From Nageia nagi (taxonomy: Eukaryota; Pinophyta): a stretch of DNA of 64,000 nt. The stretch's first letter is position 1; every line of letters begins with the position of its first letter. Both the position numbers and the translations under genes were made by a program. Positions 46,208 to 58,247 of this stretch are shown one piece after another. The stretch spans positions 208,010,001 through 208,074,000 of the forward strand of contig JBITNC010000001.1 of the NCBI GenBank assembly GCA_050084985.1, written 5' to 3'. The notes beneath the pieces were generated by a model. It had not been told where the DNA came from, ran no database searches, and worked only from the letters and a program-made list of their open reading frames with translations.

Positions 46208-49200
46208 GTGACAAATAGAAACATAGGCATGTGTCAGTCACTCTTGATCTATACAAATCTTGAGTTGTTGAGAACAATTAAAAGTCCTTTAAATTTTATC
46301 ATTATGAGGTTTGTCTTGGTTGCACTTTTAAATTATGTTCCTTTTTCTATCAAAATAAAACCAAAAATACAAATACTATGTTCACATATTGCCAAGACAA
46401 CCTTAGATACTTATTCTACTTCAAAGGTCATGAAGAGTGATTTTTATATTGACATTGAAAAGCTTTTATCATACTTAGCAGAGATAGAACAATGTACCAT
46501 ACCTCTTCTTCAATCATCAAAAAGCCTTGTTAGATCCCATGAAGAGTTAGAGTATAGTTCTTCCATTCCTTCGCCCTCATCATGGGATGAATATGATTTT
46601 AAAGAAGAGGAGATTGACATGAATCTTGAAGACCTTTTAGAGCATTCCTTAGAATTGTAATTTCATTCTCCTCCCCTTCTTGAGGCTACAAGACCTTCTA
46701 TCAATTCCCATGAATCTCATAATATTATTGAGTTCAAGGATGAAACTTGTTCACTCTCATCATAGGTAGAAATTGAAGAGCCTCACATAAGAATTAAAAA
46801 ATCCATAGATTGTATTATTGAATCTCAAGAATTTCAATCACAAAGAAATGAAAAATATAAAAATAAAATTTCCAAAGCTAACACACATGAGCTTAGGAAT
46901 GAACATCCATATGGGGAAACAACACATAATGATAATGATACAAAATTTTATGAGGATGAATATTGTTAGAACCCACTAAAAATACCTTCAAAATATCAAA
47001 CTAGCTTGATAAAAAATTGGGAATGTAATAAAAAAGATAGCCCTATAACAAATAAATTACTTAGGAATATTTTCTATGTTGAAAAAGCTAAGAATATTTT
47101 GAAAAGAGAATCCCATAAATAACAACAAGCATGTTCTTCTCATGATCAACATGACAAAACCTTCAATGAGTTTGTTGACAAAATGAGACAAGAAGAGATG
47201 AGGCAAAAGCATGATGTAAAAGCTTATGCAAACCAAAAGAGTCAAGCTTGGGTGCAATTATCATCACCACTTAATTACCAAGTATGGAGATATCAAGAAT
47301 CTTACTCTAATCAACAAAGAGAATTGCCTCTCAAAAGCTTAGATTATCAACCTCAAAGCTTCTCTTCATAAGCTAGGATAACTAACCCCACCTATCAAAA
47401 AACACTTCATAGGGCTAGGTCTTGTATGGAAGATTTTGATAGAATGACCTTGTATTCAGTAAGAACCTTGCAAAAAACTCCTCAATGTAAGATCTCAAAC
47501 AAACTCTTTTATGATCCTTACTCCTATGAGAAACCCTCATCGCAAGAAAAATGTAGAAAAGCTTTAGCTAAACAATTCAAGGTAGGAGAGATACCCTCTT
47601 TTACGGAGTTGGAGGCAAAGAGAAAATACATAGAGAGAGATTGTGAAGAAACTATAAACTTTATTAAAAGATATGAATATGTTCAAAGTAAGTTAGAAGA
47701 GGAAGCCAAACTTAAAGAAAAGAATATAGAACTCAAATAAAAAGAAAAGTAAGAGCTTGATAAACAACGATAAATTTTTGATAAGGTAAAACAAGAAGTT
47801 CGAGATAGTTGGTTACTTCATGAGAAGTCTCAACAAAATAAAGTACAACCATCTACAACTCTTAGAAATCTAATGCAAGGGCATCATTTACCTTCTAATC
47901 TTCAATCATTATCATCTTCATCATTGTTATCAAGATCTCCTTCTGATGATGAATCTTATGATTCAAACCTAAAGTTAGAAAGAAACAACAATCATAGAAG
48001 ATATCAAAAATAGCCTCAGGGTAGTTGGAAAGATAAAGAATTAGAAGATTTCATGAAGGAGTTCATGAATAAAGAAATGAACATATCAAGGTTCAAGAAG
48101 TTGACATATGATAAAATTTGCAATGAGCCCATCCATCCGAGTATCCCTAAGAAGAAATTACCTTACAACTTTGAAATGCCTAAGATAATTCCTTTTATAG
48201 GAAATAAGGATCCTAAGGAACATTTAAGGTGGTTTAAGTTTTCAAATTACCTAATTTATAATGATGAGGACTTGATGCTATGTTTGTTCCCCATGATGCT
48301 TACAGCCCAAGCCCTGGAATGGTATAATAATTTACCATGACATAGTATTTCTTCATTTCCTCAATTGGCAAACTTGTTCTTATAACATTTTAGGATTTAT
48401 ATCAAAGAGGAATCTTCTATTATGGATCTTGTAGAACTAAAACAATCTCAGAATGAATCAATTGTTGACTTTGTTTCACGATGGAGGGATATACTCTATG
48501 GCATGCCCTATACCTTACCTTAGAAGGAGTTAGTTAAATTATTCAGTCAAAATTGTTTAAGGCCTATAGCTAGTATATTACAAATCCCACAATATAATAC
48601 TCTCGAAGAAGTTATTGCTCAAGTAGTTATAATTGAGAAGGTCAAGATTAAATATGGTGAAATAAAAATTATGAGAAAAGAAAAATATGACAAAAATGAG
48701 TATTGTAATTATCACCATCAAAGAGGTCATAGTACAAAAAATTGTCTAGCATTGAGAAATAGAACTCAAAATTCAATCAAAGATAATAACTTGGAAGTTG
48801 AAGACCATACTTCTATTTTAGATCAAAATTTAAAAAATTATCAAGACTCACTTCCTTCATATCAAGTAAATACAGTATCTATTATACCTAATTACAGTCA
48901 AGTGACACCCACCTGGAATCCAAGTAATCAACCTATTATAAGAATAGTTGGAGTTGATACTGGAACTCAAAATATACAAGAAAAACAAATTGATATATCA
49001 TATAATCAAAAATCCAAAATGTAAGTTCCTCCATTGATACATCAGCCTATAATTTCTTTTTATGACCATAAGAGACAACCAAACAAGGGACCTCAAGGGT
49101 TAGATCCACCTCTCCATGTCATCGATAAAGTAAATAGTAAAATTGTTAAAAGGATATTAATAGACGAAGGGTCAGATGTCAATATCATATCTACATCAGC

Positions 49201-49528
49201 ATATCATAAATTTAATCTTCCCTTCTCTCATATTTCTTTACCATCATTACAAATAAAGGCATTTAATAATGCCTTATGTTCAACAATAGGGTCGATAGTG
49301 TTACCCATCACCATTGGATGTAAGACGATACAAACATCATTATATATCATTGAAGGGAACATTGAACAATATAATATTCTTTTAGGTAGACCATGGATTC
49401 AAGAAATGGAATGTGTCCTATCTACATTTCATTGTTGTCTAAAATACATTCATGAGGGAGTACTCTATTGTGTACGAAGAGATGAAAATCCCTACTCACA
49501 TATAATATTACAAAATCATCAAAAATGA
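46208..49528 (+). pseudogene. G5 gag-protease polyprotein, one frame with 13 stops
   Basis: A single reading frame of about 1107 codons holds without frameshift. It has a charged N-terminal region with coiled-coil-like Glu/Lys stretches (47426-47740). The capsid domain (48053-48340 and on) has 'IPFIGNKDPKEHLRWFKFS' and 'QALEWYNNLP'. The zinc knuckle is 'YCNYHHQRGHSTKNC' at about 48698-48745. The protease (49034-49528) has 'LIDEGSDVNIIS' and 'YNILLGRPWIQEMECVLSTF'. I count 13 in-frame stops, mostly TAA or TAG where CAA or CAG is likely. No ATG start is certain; one lies at 46229. An unshifted frame suggests it coded until recently. Confidence 0.85.
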
Positions 49529-49566
49529 AACCTCCTATGTAAAATTCAAAAGGCAAATCATCATCC

Positions 49567-49896
49567 ATGTCTGCTAGGCAAAGACATAATCATAAAGGTA
49601 TGAGATGGGAATTAAAATCCAAATATGATTACAATGATGGAATACAATCATCAAAACAACCTAACAAGGTGGTAGATCATATGATGAAAGAAAACCTAAA
49701 GCCTAAGTCAATAAAATACAATAAGTATGGATATCATGGTTATCATCATCAATTGGGGCATAATACTAAACATTGCCACCAATTAAATCATGCCCTTCAT
49801 GATTTGATGGATGATAGACGATTTGAAGTAGATATACCTTTATTGATAGATAACAATTTACATCATCTACAAAATAAATACATGCATTCCACATAA
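49567..49896 (+). pseudogene. G5 second gag-like knuckle downstream of protease
   Basis: This 109-codon open stretch in another frame carries 'YHGYHHQLGHNTKHCHQLNH', resembling the gag knuckle region of the same element (48671-49021) and of H1 ('GHDTNKYSQLTN'). Its first Cys is lost. A knuckle after protease is out of normal order, so this is probably a duplicated or acquired gag segment. The minus-strand frame 49766-50038 is a shadow. Confidence 0.65.
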
Positions 49897-50619
49897 TTAA
49901 ACAATGATGAATTATATTATTTGCATAAGGATATTCAATCTCCTTCACATCGTTCACATTGAGGCAGTCATCCCCCATCTTACTTTTGATATCCTCATGT
50001 TCTACATAGATCACATTGGGGCAGTTGCCCTTCATCAAAAAAAAAAATCATTAAAACATGATTTAGAAATCACATGAACATCAAAATATGATTAAAAACT
50101 AAAATGATCATATCTAATTTTGAAACAAGTTATAGTATGTTTATTGCATTTCCATGTCTTCCCCTTTTTCCACCTCATATTCGTCCCCCATTATGTTGGA
50201 ATATTTGAGTATTAGATTATATTCTAACAATTCATCAAGGCATATATACTATACATTATCCATGATCACTTCCATACCATTATACAAATATGTTTAATAC
50301 TTATTGTAAAAGAAATAGTTTATGAAATTAATATTGTTATTGACTTTACCAACCTTCATCATGAAATTTTTTGAAACTTTGGATGATAAACAAACATGAC
50401 TATGATACACTTAAGGTTATTATGGACTCATACACATCTTCACATTTAAATAATCTTAAAACAATCAAGAATGAGGTGTTATAAGAGCATGATTTCAAGT
50501 GAAAGTATTACATGTTCATCCTATTATTCGCTTCATCTCAAACCCAAGAATCATTTGATAGTTTTATAAAAAAAAAATTACTACATCATATCAATGATTC
50601 TTAGGTGATTACAATATCC

Positions 50620-50745
50620 TCTACTGGGGCTATGGATGCCTGACTGGCAGTAGAGCAAGGTTGTAATGGGATCGAGGGGTTAATCTTCATCAGGGCTATG
50701 GATGCCTATCTGGCAATGGGGCATACCTTATGAGTGGTGACATGT
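50620..50745 (+). repeat. Direct repeat with 'gggctatggatgcct'
   Basis: Two copies of about 50 bases, 67 bases apart, share 'ggctatggatgcct' and 'ctggca.t.g.gca'. They are G/C-rich compared with the surroundings. Confidence 0.65.
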
Positions 50746-51279
50746 CCATATTGGTTAGTGACTTTATTTCCTATGGACCTCTGTACATTTCATATGGATG
50801 AACTAGCTTATATATTTTATGCTCTTGTGACATTTAGTTTGAGATTGTCTAGAGATGGAAATAAACATCATTGCACACACATGAGTCTATGATAATTTTT
50901 AGAACATCATGACTTTGTTTTATATCATCTAAAGAAGGAAAAATCTAATGGTGATTGGTTGATATGGTCAACTTGAATATTATGATCATCAAATTTCTTC
51001 ATCATCCCATGCCTCCATCCCATACTATTTATTATTACATAGTAATTAATATTACACTTATACTTATCAATGCCTTGATGAGTTGATTAGTTTATCTCTC
51101 TAAATACTCAATACATCCTATGTCTATTCATTTGTTACACTATTTTCATATTAACATCCACCATCCCCCCATACATGTTATACTATACCAACTTTCATAT
51201 TTTATTATCCAACATCCATATATTTCCTAATCCATCTTTATCAATTATTAAATTGGAGTTGCTTCCATATTATTTGAGA

Positions 51280-51625
51280 AAAAGAGCGAGTAATTGCTCT
51301 CCCCCATTAATATGGGAGTCAACATTATTGTTGTTAAAACCTTTTGCTTCTATTCTTATCTATAAGTTTAAGCAAGAAATTGCCCTTAGTAGATTGATAA
51401 AAGTCAACCCTAGAACATTGTTAAATTTTATAGCTTCCATTATTCTTTGGGATTGAGAATAAGAAATTATTCTCCCTGTTGAATTGGAAGTCAATGTTCT
51501 TTTCCTATCATATCCCATCCATTTCAACCCCTTAGAACATCGTTAAAAAGCTTTCATCATTCCTTGGGATCGAGAGTAAGAAATTGCTCTCCCCTTTGAA
51601 TTAGAATTCGATGTTCTTCTTCCCT
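51280..51625 (+). repeat. Tandem repeat of about 115 bases in the G5 3' region
   Basis: Three diverged units carry 'aagaaattgctctcccc' or variants and end 'tcaatgttctt' or similar. The second and third also share 'agaaca.cgttaaa' and 'ttccttgggatcgaga'. Confidence 0.7.
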
Positions 51626-52079
51626 TTCCTTTCATTATCATCTACCCATAAATTGAATGTGTGTCACATCTTGTTCCATATCCTTTGTACATGTTATCAT
51701 AAAATAAAAAGTATTAGTAGCTAAGTTTGGTAAATGATACAATCTAATACTGCAATTTTTCAAATCATTATCCTTAAATTTGAAGATATTTAAGAAAATC
51801 AAAATCAACATCAATGATTGAAATAACAATAAAACTAATAACAATAATCGAAGTACTTATTCAAACTTAGAGATACACCATCAATGTGTAGCACATCAAA
51901 GTAAGTTCATGATTAAAGTTTAATAATCATGCTTTTAAATTTCTTAAGAATGAATAATAAAATACATAATATATATCATCTATCATTATGTTGATCTTTG
52001 TATCAAACTTGATTTTTATCACCATCCTGATAAATGAGGTAGAATGCATTTGTCTTGTTTTCAAGTCTTGTTCAACAAA

Positions 52080-54100
52080 AAACCCCAATCATGGAAAAAC
52101 ATGTTTCTAATGATTTTTGCAAGAAATGATAATGAAACCCATTCTACTGGGGCAAATAGCAGAATTATCAAACATTAAAGTGTTATCTACTTTGAAAAGA
52201 ATCCATGTCACATACATTCTAATGTCAAAGAGCCTATGGAATAAAGTGTTCCATGAAATAGCATTTGTAGACAAGCATGAGTACTTAGTAAAATGTAGAA
52301 CTTATTTTCAAAATACTTTGATTGCAAAAATTCAAAAAGTTTATGTTTGATCATAATTTGGGGCAACTATGATTTTCCATGACCCAAAGCAAATCATTTG
52401 CCTCTACCATCAACCAACAAAATCAAGATTTAAAATATTCGTACATAAGTTGATAAACTCAAGTGTACAAGTCTTGAATTAACCACTTACCAACCTCAAG
52501 TATATTGTCACCTACTTATGATTCTAGTGGTATTTGTATGAGTCTACAATGATAACATATTAGTTTGTTTGTATCTTCTTAAGATACATGACTATGTTTG
52601 CTTACCACATCATGCCATTAAAAAAAAAAAAAAAAGATAACCAAATAAACATGCAAACTTGATCATAAATAATTTCATCATGAATCCTTGATAGGGAAAA
52701 CACCATTTATTATTTATGATCTTACAATGAATCATGAACTTCCTAGTTCAAATCATATGTCATGTTATGCATGTTTAGTTATCACTTATTGTTATACATA
52801 TTCAAGAAACCCTAATCATCAAGAAGCACGATTCTAATGATTTTTGCAAAACCTACCTTTCTAGAGTAAAACATAATAATCAAAATTTAAATTAGTGCAC
52901 ACAAAGGGGACTTCATTTCATATACCTAACTCAGCTCCATACATTTCCTCAGGGTAAACACAAGACATCCATGTAATGATATATGGAAACAAGCCTTTAG
53001 TACCTATTTGGTGTACAACCAACGTGTGTTCAAAATACTTCAATTGCAAAGCTCAAGAAATCATACTTGGATAATTGGGGTAAATACAATTTCCCATGAC
53101 CTAAAATCAAACCTTATGTTCACCTATAAATGATTGAAATAATAAGGTTAGAATCATTCGTACATTCATCTTACTTGTTCACTAGCTAATATGTATTAGT
53201 TTTTTGAATAGTCTATCATCATCATCACTGACATCATTAGTCAGTTCAAAAGGGGCCATAGTGCTAAGATCAACACCACAATCAAAGTAAGCCTATGATC
53301 ATATAGCAAGACCATGGCTACATCTCTCTTAAAATGTACCCAAAACATTGTTAATTACAAAATCAAAAGTTATATGTCTACTCATGGTTAAGGTAATTAA
53401 AATTACTTATAACCTAAAATAAGATATTTATGCTCAATATGATTCTAAAATACTTATGCAAAAGATCATCATGAAACCCATTCTGCTGGGTCAAAAGCAG
53501 AGAAAAATGAAAGATGACTTGTATATACAAAACAAGCTTCCTATCACATATTCACTTCGGAATGTGGAGACAAACTAGAGTCTTATCATGCAACTGCCAT
53601 GAACAGCACACAGTATGGAGATAAACACAAGTGAAGTTTTGATATACAGCATCACTATCTCAAAATTGTATACATCAAATAAGCTTACCATCACATACTC
53701 ACTTCGGTATGTAGAGACAAACTAGAGTCTTGTCATGCAACTACCATAAACAGTACACAGTATGGAGATTGACACAAGTCTATTTTTGATGTATTAAAAT
53801 ATCATTTTCAAAATGTATTAATTGCAAAAGTTAAAAAATCATATTCAGTCATGGCAAGGACTATCCTCATGACAACACCAAATGATGAAATATATATATA
53901 TATATAATAAGTTTTAATTCAGAGAAGCTATAATTATATCCTACTAAAAGATCTAAGCTTTATATGAAAAAAGATTTTGATGATATTTCTTAAAATATCA
54001 TTAACATTTACAAATATCAAAGAAGATAAAATGTGATGTATCATTGTTACAGGAGATCATCTTGAAACCCTATTGTCAGGACAAAGGACAACACCATCAA
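52080..54100 (+). repeat. Large degenerate repeat of about 0.6-0.75 kb
   Basis: The phrase 'gaaacccattctactgggg' or variants recurs at about 52133, 53471 and 54063, with a weaker copy near 52806-52860. A second phrase of the type 'attgcaaaa..tcaaaaa', followed about 50 bases on by 'ccatgacc', recurs near 52320, 53040, 53350 and 53815. Order is kept, so these are diverged tandem units. Confidence 0.6.
53522..53790 (+). repeat. 147-base tandem duplication
   Basis: Two close copies share 'tcacttcgg' followed by 'gagacaaactagagtctt' and 'cacagtatggagat', offset by 147 bases (aagctt at 53534 and 53681). They differ at few sites, so this duplication is more recent than the large repeat around it. 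Confidence 0.85.
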
Positions 54101-54430
54101 AACTCATATACTAAAGAAAACTTATACGATACATGTGCACTTAGACATGCAAAACAACATAAAAGAAAATGTCATGCAACTGTCACATAAGATCAACACA
54201 TCGTCATACTGAAAATAGTCACTTCTAAAGTATATTCAAATTTGTTTTCAAAACGACATCAAATGTTAAAGGAAAACACATTTTATCATAATTTGTTAAA
54301 TCAAAATTTTGATTCATCTAAGAAATTGAGTCAAAACTTATATCATAAAAAAGAAATAACAAATAATTAAGCAACAAATCTTCTCATTCTATATTTTTGA
54401 AATCATCAACCACATTTTCGATTGATAATT

Positions 54431-54445
54431 CAAAAAGGGGCAAAA
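54431..54445 (+). other. G5 polypurine tract
   Basis: The sequence 'caaaaaggggcaaaa' lies directly before the 3' LTR. Confidence 0.9.
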
Positions 54446-55285
54446 TGTAGACACCTAAAAATGTCCCTTTTTAACTAGTAAACATTGGAATAATCATAAA
54501 TCTTTGTAACAATATAAAATAGGTTTAAAAGCCATATTATTGGATAGATATCATCGAGTACATGCATAATGAGTGGTCACATGACCCCTTTTTGGTAAAA
54601 ATGACTATTTGGTGATCATTTTAATATTGTTATAAAAATTGAAAACCAATCGCCAGCGACCCAAAACAATCACCGACGTTTTGAGATGATCACCGACATC
54701 TACCTAGTAATCGCCAGTGACTTTGTAATAGTCGAACAAGAAACCAAAATAGTGAAAGAAAGTTCTAATGTCTCATTCTTCCAAGATGATGTGGATAGAG
54801 GGGGTCAGTTACGACCTACAGTGGCTTTTCACTCCCCCTTACTAGCCTTGGAAAATCTCACCCAAAATCTATAAATACAAGCCAATACAAAGCAATAGGG
54901 GACCCATTTTTTAAAGTAGGGTAATGCTGCCAAAATCTTGTGAGCTCATACCCTTTTATTATTTTATGCTAGTTTCAATTTAATACATGTCATACATAGA
55001 TGCTTTGATGTTATTGTCTTTTGCATGTGTGTAGGATTTACAGGTTGTCCATATCAAGGAGAGAAGCAAGCAAATAAAAAACAATGAAGATCTAATACTC
55101 TCATTTTGGCAAATAGAATTTGTAAAATTCCCTTCCAAGGGAAAATTGTATTTTAAACTGAAAATCAATATCAATTTACAATTACAACATTTCTACCTAT
55201 TTTACATAATTTGAAGTTTAGTGAAAATCTAAGAATAATTGTATTTTATGTTATTCTACATTCCAGCTCTATTTTCACTGTAACA
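54446..55285 (+). repeat. G5 3' LTR
   Basis: This 840-bp copy of 43451-44291 ends CACTGTAACA and is followed by target copy GGTAG. It retains more CG dinucleotides in the 21-base array (54648-54731) than the 5' copy. Confidence 0.95.
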
Positions 55286-55801
55286 GGTAGTGTTAAGAGA
55301 CACCTAAAATACTACCATTATCAAGACAAGATATGAGATCATGTATCTCCTTGATCTAGACTTACTATTAGATTCCTATTTATATAGATAATAATATGAT
55401 CTACTCCTTAGGTTGGCATGTACCTACATAAATAAGAATATAGTAAGCCGATGATATATATTAACCATATCCAAGATACCATTAATATTCTTGAATAAGG
55501 TATGTATAAGTGTGGGCACATATTTCCTTATGTATTAATTTAAATGCATAAGTAAATTTTATGTGATAACATATGACCCACTTTATATGAGAAATTTAAA
55601 ATCACTAGGTGCATTGAAATTTTTCATTCAAAGTACAACCAAGATGTCATAGCAATCAAATATTGATAAGTATTGATAAGCATAATACCAACACTAATCA
55701 ATTTATTTTGATACTAAACTATGATATAAATATAAGAAACATGAGCAACATATTGAAAAAAGGTATGAGTTTAAGAAAACTCCTTCATATGACATCCACC
55801 A
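55286..55801 (-). repeat. G6 3' LTR, proximal part
   Basis: Read on the minus strand the LTR starts TGGTGGATGTC at 55801 after the polypurine tract 'aactaggggcaaca'. A TATA-like 'tataaatagg' (minus, about 55387-55375) lies some 420 bases in, suitable for an LTR promoter. The LTR is broken at 55291 by G5 and continues at 43450 downward, for a total near 990 bases. Confidence 0.6.
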
Positions 55802-56368
55802 TGTTGCCCCTAGTTGACATTGATGTGCTCCATGAGCTCTAATGATGACTTGTAAAAGAAAGAGTTCTAGGGTCCATAGCCATCTACCAAGAGTCCATAA
55901 ATGATAATTACCCATATTTTTGATATATTTTGATATGTTGATTATAATAATTTCATGCCACTAATGGTTCTTTCCATTGATCTTATGGAAGCTAGATTTC
56001 CTATTGAGAGGCATAATGATAAAACTAGGAGTTGAGACTTTGCTAAGAGGTGTATTGCAATAAGTATGAGAGCTAAAACTCCACACAAAGAGGCATATTG
56101 CAATGAGGGGTGGAGCTAAGACTCTACCAAGAGGCATGCAAATTTATGATCTACAAGGTAAGACTTTGCACCAAGGAGTATCTGATGATTTTTACTTTTA
56201 TTTTTTTTATTATGAAATAGGACCATAGGTGGTTCTTTCTTGCTAAAATAGAGTGTTGGAACTCCTCTTATGACATTTTAATGACCTTATATTTTGAATT
56301 TATGCCATATATTCACATGCTTATTCTTGTAGTAACATTTTTATAGAAATAGATGCATAGGGCAACCC
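55802..56368 (-). repeat. G6 3' non-coding tail with tandem repeat
   Basis: Between the pol stop and the polypurine tract, four degenerate units of about 40-45 bases each begin (plus strand) 'gaggcat' or 'gaggtgtattgca' and contain 'gagctaa.actc' (55998-56175). The plus-strand frame 56409-56648 overlaps pol and is a shadow. Confidence 0.65.
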
Positions 56369-57557
56369 ATAAGTCACCTAGATTTGATAGTTCTTTAGGT
56401 GCCCAACATTGATGAGATTTTTGAGAACTTCCCCATCCAATGTAGACAATATATATGCACCTCTACCAAATACCTCTATTATATGGGCCAACCCAATTTG
56501 GCTCAAACTTTCCTTTAAGTTCATCCCTTGCTATAGTGTTAGAAATGTTATCTTAGAGAATCATATCCCCAACCTCAAATGCTTTGGGCACCATTTTCTT
56601 TCCATAGGCCCTATTTATTCTTTGCTAATATCTTCTAAGATGCTCTAGTGCATTAATCATTTTCTCATCTAATGCCTCTAGATAATTTAACCTTACTTCC
56701 CATTATTGTGGTTCCTTCATGATATCTCTGAGTGTAATTTTCAAAGAAGGAATCTCAATTTTGAGAGGAATAACTGCTTCATCACCATATACAATGGAGT
56801 ATGTAGTAGCACCTATTTCTATTCTTTTGCTTATTATATATGCCCATAGAGCATAAGGTAATTGATCATGTCATTCCCTACCATTCTTTTTTATAGTTGT
56901 TGCTAATATTTTCTTGATTATTTTGTTTGTTACTTCAAGTTATCCATTTCTTTAGGGATACTAAACTAAAGAGAATCTCTATTCAACCTTCATATTTTTA
57001 CAAAATTATTTGATATCTTTTCCTATAAAATTAACACCATTGTCCATGATTAACCTTTGAGGTATGCCAAATATATAAATGATATATTCCTTGATGAAAT
57101 TGATAACATAATTTTGTATAATTATTTTCAAACAAATTGCCTCAAACCATTTAGTGTAATATTTAACGGCAACAAAGATAAACTTGTGCCCCTCACTAGA
57201 TGGAGGATTGATAACTCCCATGAAATCCAAAGCCCACATTGAGAAAGGCCATGGTGATGTAACATATTTTAACTCTTGAGTAGGTGTTAATTCTAAGTGT
57301 GCATGCTTTTGACATTGCTCACACTTCTTGACATGCTTAGAATAATCATGCTCCATGGTGGGCCACCAATAACCCATCCTAATTAACTTGCCATAGAATG
57401 ATCTCCCATGGAAATTACCTCCACATGCCCCTCCATGAGCATTCTCTAATGCTATTCCAATATCCTCATCATGAAGACATGTCAAAAGAATACCATTAAA
57501 TGATCTTTCATAAATTATAACACTAATAATGACATATTTTTTAGCAAGCCTTTTCAT
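56369..57557 (-). pseudogene. G6 integrase
   Basis: The frame 57557-57006 is open for 183 codons: zinc region 'AHGGACGGNFHGRSFYG', 'MGYWWPTMEHDYSKHVKKCE' and 'QCQKH', with HHCC essentially complete. The core is 'MWALDFMGVINPPS' (first Asp) and 'IMDNGVNF' (second Asp). After a break, 'YALWAYI' and the C-terminal 'GKFEPNWVGPY' can be read down to 56380. It is the best-preserved gypsy integrase here, though split by stops between core and tail. Confidence 0.9.
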
Positions 57558-57599
57558 TCTAATCTATTATTTCTTATCGACTGTAGCATCAATAAAGTT

Positions 57600-58247
57600 A
57601 TCCCTCAAATTTTGAATATGTATTGGTACTAAGGACTTACCTCATAACTAACCTTTTGACCAACACAAACCATTTTTAGGTCCTCCTTGGCAATTGATGG
57701 AGTTCCTAAGTTCTTAATAGTGAAAGTAGTCTCACTACCTTCTATCTCAATTGGTATAAGTGAAGCTATACTTGCCATTACATATGCCAATTTGTTATTA
57801 TTCATTGAAATGTTTCCTAATTGATACTCTTCAAATTAAGTAAGGAGTTTTACATAAGGACATTATATGTAATAAGTTTCTTATCCTTAGTGTTGTAGAT
57901 ATCATTTACTTGATTCAATATCAGCTATGAATCCCCATAGGAATAACATCATTTTAAGGTGATATTAATGCTATTCCTACTCTTTACCCTTGAATACATC
58001 ATTATCCATCAAAATACATTTTCTAAAATTCTAAAACCTATAAAAAAGGAATGTTAGTAGTCTTGTTTTCTTCAAAAGAAGACCACAAGCAATCCTCTTT
58101 TGTACATTCTATAGTTTCTACCAAAGCCCATTCATCCTAAAATTCTTTTATGAGTTTGGTACTATCTTCTATGGGAAACTTTGTAACAAAATTTGAAACT
58201 ACCTACCCTTTAACTACTTTTTGTTTCACAAACTTGAGATCAAACTC
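57600..58247 (-). pseudogene. G6 second RNase H and spacer
   Basis: This heavily broken coding sequence contains a 'KMYFDG' start block (about 58010) and 'LNQVNDIYNTKDKKLI' (about 57920-57870), as in the extra RNase H of G2 and H1. Confidence 0.6.

Larger units (their letters stand above)
49897..54430 (+). other. G5 long non-coding 3' region
   Basis: This is 4.5 kb where an autonomous element would carry RT, RNase H and integrase. I find none of their motifs on either strand. It holds several repeat sets listed separately, a 16-base A run (52620-52635) and a (TA)n run (53890-53908). Near 49940-50040 a phrase with 'cacattgaggcagt' recurs as 'cacattggggcagt'. Open frames at 51175-51456 and 52117-52350 have no recognisable domain. 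Confidence 0.7.
43451..55285 (+). mobile_element. G5: non-autonomous gag-protease LTR retrotransposon, complete
   Basis: This 11,835-bp plus-strand element has LTRs of 841 and 840 bp and a perfect 5-bp target duplication GGTAG (43446-43450 and 55286-55290). Inside are a primer-site region, a leader with two tandem arrays, a long gag-protease frame (46208-49528), a second knuckle, then 4.5 kb without pol. I found no RT, RNase H or integrase motif in any frame. Gag and protease resemble those of Tat elements such as G2 and H1. By count about 48 of 840 LTR sites differ (5.7%), nearly all transitions. It is best read as an element mobilised in trans by an autonomous Tat relative. Confidence 0.9.

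Noticed and set aside
49766-50038. 90-codon minus-strand frame
   Set aside because: It overlaps the second knuckle of G5 antisense and continues into repeated non-coding sequence.
43451-55285. Envelope-like or captured host gene in G5
   Set aside because: No transmembrane, signal-peptide or host-domain frame of useful length is present in 49897-54445.
56409-56648. 79-codon plus-strand frame
   Set aside because: It is antisense to the C-terminal integrase of G6.
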